From positions 173,505,098-173,569,097 of the forward strand of contig NC_062217.1 in the NCBI RefSeq assembly GCF_902686445.1: a stretch of DNA of 64,000 bases. The letters run 5' to 3'. The position numbers and the translations under genes were made by a program. Below, in pieces: positions 34,411-44,409 of this stretch. Under the pieces are notes generated by a model that did no database searches, had not been told where the DNA came from, and worked only from the letters and a program-made list of their open reading frames with translations. Each line of letters begins with the position of its first letter. The stretch's first letter is position 1. The stretch comes from Sciurus carolinensis. Lineage: Eukaryota; Chordata; Mammalia; Rodentia; Sciuridae.

Positions 34411-36960
34411 AACCTTACCCTGTATCACATAGTCCAAGCCAGAGAGACGAGCGCTCGGACATGCCTCCCGTCAGATGCTGGTGGAGCGGGGCCTGCTGCA
34501 GGCTTATCTCTTCCCACCAGGACGCTCCTTCCCTTTCTTCTCCGCGTAGCTGCTTCATGTAGTTAAAATGACATCAGAACGTCATCGGACGCAAGTTCCT
34601 GCAGAAATAGCCCTGCGTCTGGCTGGCACCGGAGGATGTCCTGCTGTGTTCCATACTCCCCAGCGTCTGGTGGGCAGTGGATGGGCACACAGCTGACAAG
34701 ACGGATGCCAGGCCAGGTGCCTGAGGCCCCATGGCCAGCAGTGGTGTAGGCCTCCCCTTGTGCGTGGCTGCCCCAGGAGAACAGAGTGGGGTGCAGCTTT
34801 GTGTCCTGTCTGTTGTTGGGACTCTTCCTTTCCATTTGTCCTCATTCTTTAAGAACTGTGCCGATGTCTTTCTCTGAAATCAGGCGTCCTGACCAGCTGA
34901 GAGCTGCGTTCTGTCGTTCAGGGAGCCCGACGCCTGGATGCTTGCCGCGGTCAGTCTGCTGCGCCCACCCCGCCAGGCCCAGTTTGCCTCCTGTCTCAGC
35001 ATCACGTGATTTCTGTTTGCCTTTTTTGTACGACCCAATAACAAGAGGTGCATTTTAAAATTTATGAAAGTCTAATGAATGGCTGGTGAGAGGAGAGACC
35101 ACTTTTATAACAAGATTAATACCCAGGCTCTAGGGACGTAGCATTTTAGTAAAATCAGACTTTGCGTAGCCTGGCGATGCTTGAAACCTCTTGCATCCTT
35201 ATAAAAATCTCTAAGTAGGACACTGGCAGGCGACTCTGGCCACGGTTCCATCTGCTCTTTGTGGCCTGACCCAGGACCACTCAGGGTCGGGGGCCTGGCC
35301 AAGGCTTCCCGGTCCCCGTCTCTTCTGCTTGTGCAGCTCAACATTCCCGACACGGTGCTGAAGGCCAGTGTTCCTGGGAAGGAACAGGGGGTGTCCCCCA
35401 CCCCGGTGGCTGGCTGCATTCGCTGTGGTCTTACTCTGGTGCTTTATCCCTGCCCTTCTCCTTGAGTGCACCTCAGACAGTGTCCTGGGTCTTCTTTGGT
35501 TGCTTTTTAATTAATGAATGAATTTTTAGCCCGAGCGGCCTGCTGGGGGAAGAGGCTGAAGTGGACACTGGCGTGGTCTCCGCCTGCAACGGGGAGCCTC
35601 ATTTCTGGATCTCATTTATATAAAGCCGCTGGCCAGTGACGCTGAGCTCAGCTGAGTCTGTTGAACCGTTCAGTCCCCAGCCCCCGCACTGCCCTGCTCT
35701 GCGCCCGCCCCTGGACAGGCACACCTGCCTTGCGATAGCTCTGGGTCCCGCGCCCCGGGCGTTCTCCCTGCGGGTTGGTGCCCAGCTCCAGCCCCCCGTG
35801 CAGAGTCTTCACGCTGTCCCTCACCCCTCCCGTTCTGAATGGCCAGGTCTTGCGGGTGGAAGGACCCGGCATGTGCACGCATGGCAAGGGCACGGCTGGG
35901 CTTCTTACCTTGCACCCTTGACCGTCCCTGACCGGCAGGCCGTGGGAGCCGCAGCACACCTCCTTCCCCGTCACCGGGCTTCGGCACCTTGCAGGACGCG
36001 GGCCGTCTCCATGACCGGGCGCGGCCCTCTTCATGCCGCCCGGAGCCTTGCTGCCTCCTCTTCATCTGCTCTGGTGTGGGGTGCTGAGTGTTGCGTCCCC
36101 AGGTCCCCAACGTGATGCATGAGGAGGTGATCAGGGTCCTTCCCAGTGGAGCCCGGGCAGGGGATCAGTGCCCCGGGGGCACAGGCGCCAGGGAGCTTGC
36201 TTGTCCGTCTGCCACCTGAGGACAGGGAGGGTGCCACCGTGACCCAGGACGTGGGCTGTCACGAGGCCGGGCGCTCCCAGTCCTCGACCTGGGGCTGTGC
36301 CAGAGCAGGCTTCTGGGCTGCGACGCCCGCTTCCTGAGGCCTCTCCTCACCTCTTGTGACCTGAGCCCTTCCGAGCACCTCTGGCCCTTTGCTTTGTGAC
36401 CTCCTCCCGTTTGCACTTTGCTCTCTTGAGTAGATGGAGGTCACACAGTTCTGGAGAGAAGGCACAGGCATGCGCTCCTGGGGGACCCTGCCACCGGTGT
36501 GTGGGCCCATCTGCCAGCCACGGGTGCTGTTGACCTTGGGGCCCCGAGTAAGGTGGCATCTGCCCTGCTTCTCCGACTCAGGGTTGCCGTTTTCCCCGGT
36601 GATTAATAAGAGGTGTTAAGAGGCCATCCTGGCTGCCCGCTCCTGCCCACTGACCTTAGCACCTGGGTGCTTCCTGCCTGCAGCAAGGTCACCATACGGT
36701 CTGAGCATGCTGTCTGCTCCCTGGCTCCCTCTTCATTTACGGACGGTGGTTCTTCCTGAAGAAGAGCTGTCCTTCCTCTTCCACGCACTGAGTCACTCAG
36801 TGTATTATCTGTGTCCTCGCAGGCCATGGAAACTCGGGTGATGGAGAGTCCCACGCCATTCCTCCTCCTCCTCCAGGGCCGCTTGTCTCTCCGGCCACTC
36901 TGGAGGTGGGCTCCCACATCTGAGATGGACCTGGCCTTTTCTGGGCCTCACAGTCCAGCC
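34410..36960. other. Intronic sequence containing a CpG-rich patch, no gene seen
   Basis: Apart from the CpG-rich interval at 35690-36060, listed separately, I see no repeat or coding signal here. Several antisense and sense frames of 80-160 codons overlap in the CpG-rich part, as expected by chance in GC-rich DNA. Confidence 0.5.
35690..36060. promoter_or_regulatory. CpG-island-like patch inside intron 1
   Basis: I hand-counted about 30 CpG dinucleotides between 35701 and 36060 in sequence that is roughly two-thirds G+C. That gives an observed/expected ratio of about 0.75, above the usual CpG-island threshold. The surrounding intron is CpG-poor. It is not a recognisable transposon. Such intragenic islands can mark alternative or antisense promoters, but no exon or start site is evident. 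Confidence 0.5.
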
Positions 36961-37359
36961 AGATTTGTTTATTTATGTACGTTTTATTTGTTCTTTTTAG
37001 TTATACATGATAATAGAATGTATTTTGGCAAATTATACATACACGGAGTGTGACTTACTCTATTTAGGATCCCACTCCTGTGGTTGTACATGATGTGGAC
37101 TTAACCCTGTTGTGTATTCAAATACAAGGCTCCGGAAGTCATGCCTGATTGATTCTACTGTCTTTCCCGTTCCCTCGCCTCCTTCCCTTCATTGCCCCTT
37201 GTCTAATCCAATGGATTTCTATTATTCCCTGCCCCAACCTCCCTTGTTTTGAGTTAGCATTTGCATATCAGAGAGAACATTTGGACTTTGGTTTTGTGGC
37301 TTATTTCCCTTAGCATGATATTCTCCAGTTCCATCCATTTATTGGCAGATGCCATAATT

Positions 37360-39300
37360 TAATTCTTCTTTATAGGTGAGTAATATTCCTTTGTGTATAT
37401 ATACCACATTTTCTTTATCCATTCATTGGTTGAAGGACACCTAGGTTGTTTCCATAGCTTGGCTATTGTGAGTTGAGCTGCATCACTATAGTATGCTGTT
37501 TTTAAGTCCTTTGAGTATAGACCAAGGAGTGGGATAACTGGGTCAAATGGTGGTTCCATTCCAAGTTTTCTAAGCAATCTACATACTGCTTTCCAGAGTG
37601 GTTGCACCAATTTTCAGTCCCACCAACAATGTATGAGAGTACCTTTCTGTTCATATCCTTGCCAACATTTGTTATTGTATTCTTGGTAATTACCATTCTG
37701 ACTGGAGTGAGATGGAATCACAGTGAAGTTTTAATTTACATTTCTTTAATTGCTAGAGATGTTGAACATTTTTTCATATATTTGTTGACCATTCATATTT
37801 CTTTTTCTGTGAAGTGCCTGTTCAGTTCCTTTGCCCACTTATTGATTGGGTTACTTGTTTTTCTTGTGTTAAGTTTTTTGAGTTCTTTGTATATCCTGGA
37901 AATTAATGCCTTATCTGATGTGCAGGTGGTAATGATTCTCTCCCATTATGTAGGATCTCTGTTCACATTCCTGATTGTTTCCTTTGCTATGAAGAAACTT
38001 TTCAGTTTCATAGCATCCCATTTATTGCTTCTTGATTTTACTTCTAATGCTGTAGGAGTCTTATTGAGGAAGTCAGTTCCTAAGTGACATAATGTAAAGT
38101 TCGAAGTCAACATGATGTAGAGTTGGGCCTACATTTTCTTCTATTAGGTACAGGGTCTCTGGTCTAATGCCTAGGTGCTTGATCTACCTAGAGTTGAGTT
38201 TTGTGCAGGGTGAGAGATAGGGGTTCAATTTTGTTCTATTACATATGGATTTCCAGTTTTCCCAGCACCATTTGTTGAAGAGGCTATCTTTTCTCTAATG
38301 CATGTTTATGGCACCTTCATCTAGTATGAGGTAACCGTACTTATGTGGGTGTATCTCTGTGTCTTCTCTTCTGTTCCACTGATCTTCTTGTCTGTTTTGG
38401 TGCCAATCCCATGCTGTTTCTGTTACTATAGTTCTGTAGTTTAACTTAAGGTCTAGTATTGTGATGTCTCCTGTATCACTTTTCTCTCTAAGGATTGCTT
38501 TGGCTATTTGACCAAATAATAATTTGACCATTATTATTTTTTGGAATGAATTTAATGATTACTTTTTCTGTTTCTACGAAGAATGTCATTGGGATCTTAA
38601 TAGGAATTGCATCAAATCTATATAGGGTGTTTGGTAGTATAGCCATTTTGGTAATATTAATTTGGCCTATCCCAGAACGTAGGAGATCTTTCCAATTTCT
38701 GAGGTCTTCTTCAGTTTCTTTCTTTAGTGTTCTGTAGTTTCATTATAGAGGTCTTTTGCCTCTTTTGTTAGGTTGAATCCCAAATATTTTATTTTTTAAA
38801 GACTATTGTAAAGGGGATGGTTTTCCTGATATCTCTTTCAGCTGATGTATCATTGGTGTATAGAAATGCAATTGATTTATTGGTGTTGATTTTATACCCT
38901 GCTACTTTGCTGAATTTGCTCATGAGTCCTAGAAGCTTTCTAGTAGAGTTTTTTTGGGTCTTCTAAAAATAGAATCTTGTTATTGGCAAATAAGGATAGT
39001 TTGAGCTCTTCTTTTCCTATTTGTATCCCTTTAATTTCTTTTGTCTGTCCGATTGCTCTGGCTAGAGTTTCAAAGACTATGTTGAATAGGAGTGGTGAAA
39101 GAGGGCATTCCTGTCTTGTCCCAGTTTTTAGATGGAATGTTTTTAATTTTTCTCCATAAATATAATGATGGCCTTGGGCTTAGTGTATATAGCTTTGACA
39201 ATGTTGAGGTCTGTTCCTTTGTCCCTGGTATTTCTAGCATTTTAAACGTGTGGATGTTGAATTCTGTCAGATGCTTTTCTGTGGCTACTGAGATAGTCAT
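37360..39300 (-). pseudogene. L1 ORF2 remnant, antisense (C-terminal half)
   Basis: Fragments of ORF2p read on the minus strand in several frames. The cysteine-rich/C-terminal part lies at about 37359-37610 ([36 protein letters not shown]). A middle block lies at about 38295-38531 (ILDLKLNYRTIVTETAWDWH, a run also seen in the L1 at 18623 as the 'YYKAIVTKTAWYWH' segment), and the reverse-transcriptase region at about 39070-39300. No continuous frame survives. The 67-bp array inserted upstream, whose unit is not a multiple of three, destroys the rest. Confidence 0.8.
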
Positions 39301-40014
39301 GTGAGTCTTGTCTTGAAGTGTGCTGGTGTGGTAGGTTACATTTATCTGTGGCTACTGAGATAGTCATGTGAGTCTTGTCTTGAAGTGTGTTGGTGTGGTA
39401 GGTTACATTTATCTGTGGCTACTGAGATAGTCATGTGAGTCTTGTCTTGAAGTGTGCTGGTGTGGTAGGTTACATTTATCTGTGGCTACTGAGATAGTCA
39501 TGTGAGTCTTGTCTTGAAGTGTGTTGGTGTGGTAGGTTACATTTATCTGTGGCTACTGAGATAGTCATGTGAGTCTTGTCTTGAAGTGTGCTGGTGTGGT
39601 AGGTTACATTTGTCTGTGGCTACTGAGATAGTCATGTGAGTCTTGTCTTGAAGTGTGCTGGTGTGGTAGGTTACATTTATCTGTGGCTACTGAGATAGTC
39701 ATGTGAGTCTTGTCTTGAAGTGTGCTGGTGTGGTAGATCACATTTATCTGTGGCTACTGAGATAGTCATGTGAGTCTTGTCTTGAAGTGTGCTGGTGTGG
39801 TAGGTTACATTTATCTGTGGCTACTGAGATAGTCATGTGAGTCTTGTCTTGAAGTGTGCTGGTGTGGTAGATTACATTTGTCTGTGGCTACTGAGATAGT
39901 CATGTGAGTCTTGTCTTGAAGTGTGTTGGTGTGGTAGGTTACATTTATCTGTGGCTACTGAGATAGTCATGTGAGTCTTGTCTTGAAGTGTGCTGGTGTG
40001 GTAGGTTACATTTA
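39278..40014. repeat. 67-bp minisatellite, 11 copies, derived from L1 ORF2
   Basis: The unit begins 'tctgtggctactgagatagt' and ends 'tggtaggttacattta'. Copies start at 39278, 39345, 39412, 39479, 39546, 39613, 39680, 39747, 39814, 39881 and 39948, exactly 67 bases apart with no indels (737 bases in all). Variants are few: gtgCtgg in most copies and gtgTtgg in copies 2, 4 and 10; atttG at the ends of copies 5 and 9; 'gtagatcaca' in copy 7 and 'gtagattaca' in copy 9. The first four copies alternate C,T,C,T, which suggests duplication of a 134-bp pair. The unit itself is L1 ORF2 sequence (minus strand, just before the AFDK block), so the array grew inside the element after or during insertion. 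Confidence 0.97.
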
Positions 40015-40099
40015 TTGATTTCCGCATGTTGAACCAGCTACCTCCCTGGGACAGACCCCACTTGATCATGGTGCACTCTCATTTTTATATTTTCCTCGC

Positions 40100-41285
40100 C
40101 CCAGCCCGAGATCTAGGAACGTCTTCCAGGAGCCTCAGTTCCTTTTGCAGAAGGATGCTAGCAGCCACCTCCTGGGTGGGTTTGTTGGTCCCCGCTCCCT
40201 CCCTCCTGCGTGGACAGGGCCGGGCTCTGCCTGACCCATGTGTGCACACACGTCTGCCTTGGTTTCTCTGCCTGCCGTCTGTGTGCACGTTGAAAACCAA
40301 GACTTCACCCTGGAACCTAACTGGAGCCCAACACATGGGTTCCCAAAGTCTGCGCTCTGCTGCTGCTGATCGCCATGTGCCTGGTACCCCACAGCTTCTT
40401 CAGGTGGACAGTGAGGCCCGTGCCGTGGTGTTCCAGTCGCCGGATTCAGGCAGAGCCGCTTCCCGTGCTTGCCTGTGAGGAGGCTTCAGTCTGCAGACTT
40501 CTTCTGGAAACATGGAAGCACAGGTGGACATTCGGAGTAGGACAGACAGAAAATGAAGTTGTGTTGTTTCAACCTAGAGGTGTGCTCCCAAGTAGACACG
40601 CCAGTTCTCTGGCCTCCTCACGTGTCCAGGTCAAAGGAAGCACGAAAGGTCCGCGGGTGGGTTTCACGAGAAGCACGGCAACAACTTTTCAGAGCATCCG
40701 CTACTAGTTAGGTTTTCTCTTTAACCCATGTAATTTTCTTTCAGTTCTCATTTCTGCGGAATTTTTCAGTCTGGCCTGTGTGTGATTCGGAATGATTCTC
40801 AGTTCTTTGTTGTAAACAGAAATATTGAAAGTGCATGAAATGAAGATGACCCCTCACTGCACCCTGGCTGTGCTTGGGGTGTACTTTTACAATTGCTAGG
40901 TCTTGCTTCCGGAGACAGTGAGAAGTCATTTGGTGATAATTGTCCTGGACGTTCCCTTGCCTGTGTTAATGGGCTAGGTGTTCCCCAATCCGTTCCTTCT
41001 TAACTACATCTTCACTGTGTTTTACCTTCTCCTGGGCACAGACCTTCGAGGATGGACCCATATCAGAAATCTCAGGATTGGAAGAAGGCACCAACGATTC
41101 CTCAGCAGTGAGGGGTGACCAGTGGTGCCTTCGTCCAGAGGCGTCGTCCTTGCTCCCGCCTGGGCATTGCTGGCTCCTGACTGTGGAGGCACTTTGGTGG
41201 CCTGGGGTGCAGGGGCTTACCTAGGGCCCTTGGGCTGTTTCTCTGTCAGGCTGTCTCTTAGGGCAACTCTGGATAGTGGGAGGGT
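40100..41285. other. Intronic sequence, no gene seen
   Basis: Unique, moderately GC-rich intron without recognisable repeats or exons. Confidence 0.5.
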
Positions 41286-41289
41286 TGGT

Positions 41290-41365
41290 GGCAAAGTGGC
41301 CGGGCTCTGGAGTTGGACTCCCCGGCTTTAATACTCTACAAGTTAGCTCTGTGGCCTGTCAGAAC
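41290..41365 (+). repeat. Probable MIR SINE fragment
   Basis: The words 'gggctctggagttggactcc', 'ccggcttta', 'caagttagctctgtggcctg' follow the MIR core order 'ggctctggagtcagactgcc', 'gggttc', 'tagctgtgtgacctt'. It is diverged and short. Confidence 0.55.
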
Positions 41366-42000
41366 TCAGAGTTACCTGTGCATTTGGGCTGCTCTGACAG
41401 CTCGATTTCTGTTGCATGGACGGCTTTCACTTAAATTTAAAACCAAGTAGAAGGATGGACTCTCCGAGTCATACAGACTTTTGGCAATGCACTATGAAAA
41501 CATTTAGCTCAGCAACTTTGTCTTGGTTGTGTCCTGGTTTCAGGGTCCCTGGACAATTCCTAAGGAGCCTGCAGTACTCTCTTGCACCGGAATCCTTGCT
41601 CTTAACTGGTGGTAGAAGACTTGGGCAGTTTTCTGTCCATGTATTTGGAAGCAACAGTGACTTTTAGGTGAAGTTTGCCTGTGTACTCATAGGCTCAAAG
41701 TTGCTGCCTCTTCTCCACCTTGGGCTGTGATCCCGATCCCTCCCAGACGGCACCTGCCCATAATTAACTTGGGGAAGCCGCAGTGGGAACAGGGCCTCTC
41801 CCTTTACTGTCCCTTTAGTCAGGTTGCTTTCTTTTTATAGGAATCAGCTTTGGGATAGAATGAGGAGCAGAGAACAGGACAGGGGGCTCGGCAGTGTGGG
41901 CCTGCCTGGGTCCCTGCCTCCCACTCAGCCCTGAGGACAACAGCTGGGTTTGGAGGCAGCTGTACCCAAACAGGGTAAAAATGCACTTCCTTCCAGTGAG
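41366..42000. other. Intronic sequence, no gene seen
   Basis: Nothing recognisable beyond unique intron. Confidence 0.5.
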
Positions 42001-42960
42001 TCTGCCTCATATTTCATTTATGTTTAAAACCGAGTTGACGAATATGAATATAGATATTTAGAGTTATTGTGCAGTCATGTTTGGTTATGTGCACGGTCCA
42101 GTTTCCAGACCATATCTTACCCTCTAAGAGGGAAGCCATTAATGGTATCGTCCACAGTGCTGGCTTTTTTTTTTTTTATTATCCTCTAGCTTCTGTTCTT
42201 CAGGTGCGCAGCTATTTCAGCATTATGAGGAATGATGGATGATGCAGGAAAGTTTCTTCGGAAGCACTTCTGATATTGTGCAATGCACTTGGGGGTCAGC
42301 CGCACTTGACTGATGCATGATTTATCCCGTGTCCCTGCCACTTCCCGAGATAAAGCTGCCGCTTTATCAAAAATGCCAGCAACTGTGATTTAGAATTTAT
42401 AAACCTCCGTTTTCAAATAATTGTTCTGATTACTTTCTGCCCTGGCAATAAAATGATAAAGGTAATTGCACACAAATGTGAGATAGCACCAAAATACAAT
42501 AAAATTAACCTGAATTAGCTTGACTTGTCGATGAGAGGTATTTATGAAATGTGGTGTTGCAATAAGGGAGAGTGATCTTATGGCTGGAAGGTGAGTTATC
42601 GCCTTAATGTAATTCTCTTTGAAATTTAAAAAAGAGACTGTTTCTGTCGAGGGTGATTGTGCTTTTGAAATTAAGTTGAAGTGATTCTCATAATTGGCAA
42701 CAATAATGCATTTGGAAGGTAATATCTTTTATTGTGTTGTGCCTAGCTGCATTACCTTTTATTCCGCAGCTTCTGGCTCCAGCCTTTCTAACACTCAGGT
42801 GGAGACACGTGCAATCCTGCCAAATCCGGGGGTCTTGGGGGTTTTATTCTCTCTGTGGCAGTGCGCCCTGTCTGAATGTAACAGACTCCCCGCAGTTGAT
42901 TAGTCATTTAGATATCAAAGGCTAAATGTCATAATTTTTAAAAATTAAAGCAGGTTTTCG
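42000..42960. promoter_or_regulatory. AT-rich unique block, best candidate conserved non-coding element
   Basis: For almost 1 kb the sequence is AT-rich, non-repetitive and dense in homeodomain-like and related cores: 'aataattgttctgattactt', 'aaaggtaattgcacacaaat', 'ttaatgtaattctctttgaa', 'ataatgcatttggaaggtaa', and a repeated 'gataaagctgccgctttatc' palindrome at about 42349-42368. Only a T-run at about 42167-42178 looks like simple repeat. It contrasts sharply with the GC-rich intron on both sides. This is the usual look of a mammalian developmental enhancer, but conservation has to be tested by alignment. Confidence 0.4.
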
Positions 42961-43480
42961 GAGATGGCATTTCGTTTCCCTGCCTTGTAGCCGGACGGCT
43001 CTCAACAGGGTGAGGCTGGTGCTGCCTCTTCAGTACTCACCTCTTGTAACCTCTCTGCGCTCTCAAAGGGAAATTCTCGGATGCTATCTGCCTCCACGCG
43101 CTGCTTCAGTAGGTACCCTGGGCGCACACCCAGGGCGGGCCTGGACGTGCGCCCGCAGCCTGGCAGCTTGCTTACTGGACATGCCTTGTCCGATCTGCCT
43201 TGACATTGGAGACGACTTGGTCAGAATGGTGAGTGGACGACGTTTAGGAAAGTTCTACAGAGGTGAAGTCGATCTTCCCATTGGTAGTGTGGTCCTGTTC
43301 CTGGAGAGCCTTGGGGACAGCGGCCTCATAGCTTCAGAGTCTGGCTTACTCAAGGGAATGTGCTGCAGGACATTTGTGAAGGCCACTCGCTGTTCCTTCG
43401 TGAGCACAGCATAAAGCCGGTGCTGGAGCGCCTCCCTCTCCTCAGGTGGTGCCTGTTGTGTGAGGGGTTTCTTGACGAGA
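42960..43480. other. Intronic sequence, no gene seen
   Basis: Unique intron between the AT-rich block and the MER20 copy. No exon-like signal was recognised. Confidence 0.5.
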
Positions 43481-43481
43481 C

Positions 43482-43703
43482 CAGCGGTTCTCAGCTGGGG
43501 GTGACTTTGCTCTCACTGGAGACGCTGTTGGGTGTTGTGGTTGAGGGAGTGCTACTGGCCTCCAGTGGGTAGAGGCCAGGATGCCAGTGCACATCCCACC
43601 AATGCACAGGTCAACCCCCAGACGATTCCCTGGCCCTGCACGTCAGCAGACCATCGTCCAGACCACTTCTGGGTCTCTCAGTGCCGTTGTCTGGAGCCCC
43701 GTG
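43482..43703 (+). mobile_element. MER20, non-autonomous hAT-Charlie DNA transposon
   Basis: The 222-base segment starts 'cagcggttctcagctggggg' and contains 'tggagacgctgttgggtgtt', 'gtgctactggcctccagtgg' and 'gtagaggccaggatgc', then 'ccaatgcacaggtcaacccc' and 'tctcagtgccgttgtctgga' near the end. Order and total length agree with MER20 (about 219 bp) as I recall it. It is an ancient placental-mammal transposon with no protein of its own. The 8-bp target duplication is no longer recognisable. Confidence 0.75.
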
Positions 43704-43905
43704 GGTGTTCAGTCCCACCCCCTGGCCGCAGTGACCCTACTTTTGCCAGTAGCATTCCATCCTCTCAGACGGGATCCTTCTAACTCATCTTCGACTCCCT
43801 CCTTCTCTTTCTTGTGCCATCCCAGTCTGCAGGGAGAGTTTTCCAGTTCCATGGGTTTTCTGAGTGTGCCATGTCTAGTCCCCTCTGTAGCTGGGAGCAC
43901 AGGGT

Positions 43906-44405
43906 GAGAAGATGCCCATGAGGACATGGTGAGAAGGTCCCTGTGAGGACATGGTGAGGACATGCCTATGAGGACATGGAGAGAAGGTCCCTGTGAGGAC
44001 ATAGTGAGAAGGTTCCTGTGAGGACATGGTGAGAGCATGCCTGTGAGGACATGGTGAGAAGGTCCCTGTGAGGACATGGTGAGGACATGCCTGTGAGGAC
44101 TTGGTGAGAATGTCCCTGGGAGGACGTTGTGAGAGCATGCCTGTGAGGACGTGGTGAGAGCATGCCTGTGAGGACATGGTGAGAGGGTCCCTGTGAGGAC
44201 GTGGTGAGAAGGTTCCTATGAGGACATGGTGAGAGCATGCCTGTGAGGATGTGGTGAGAAGGTCCCTGTGAGGACATGGAGAGAAGGTCCCTGTGAGGAT
44301 ATGGTGAGAAGGTCCCTGTGAGGACATGGTGAGAAGGTCCCTGTGAGGATGTGGTGAGAGCATGGCTGTGAGGACATGGTGAGGACATTCCTGTGAGGAC
44401 GTGGT
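43906..44405. repeat. 25-bp minisatellite, exactly 20 copies
   Basis: Units such as 'gagaaggtccctgtgaggac' + 'atggt' repeat at exact 25-base steps from 43906 to 44405 with no indels. Three main variants intermingle: a 'gaaggtccc' type, a 'gagcatgcc' type and a 'gaggacatgcc' type, with further single-base changes (for example 'ggatg' or 'ggacg' for 'ggaca'). Because 25 is not a multiple of three and the unit has few stops on the minus strand, long antisense open frames run through the array by necessity. They are not evidence for a gene. Confidence 0.97.
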
Positions 44406-44409
44406 GAGA

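Larger units (their letters stand above)
36965..40097 (-). mobile_element. LINE-1, antisense, 5'-truncated, with internal tandem expansion
   Basis: The plus strand is the reverse complement of an L1 from its 3' UTR ('agttatacatgataatagaa' near 37000) through the C-terminal ORF2 (minus-strand peptide [20 protein letters not shown] near 37590) and up into the reverse transcriptase. Around 39080-39290 the minus strand reads [13 protein letters not shown] and GTKEQTSTLSKLY, equivalent to the block after the catalytic region. The element then runs into an 11-copy tandem array of its own sequence (39278-40014) and ends shortly after. Many frameshifts are present. No convincing target-site duplication was found. 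Confidence 0.88.

Noticed and set aside
43875..44388. Antisense open frames of 140-162 codons in the 25-bp array
   Set aside because: They arise because the repeat unit has few stops on the minus strand and its length is not a multiple of three, so every register stays open. No start context, domain or flanking gene structure supports coding.
39278..44405. Regular repeats considered as CRISPR-like arrays
   Set aside because: Both arrays are head-to-tail without unique spacers and lie in a mammalian intron, so they are minisatellites.
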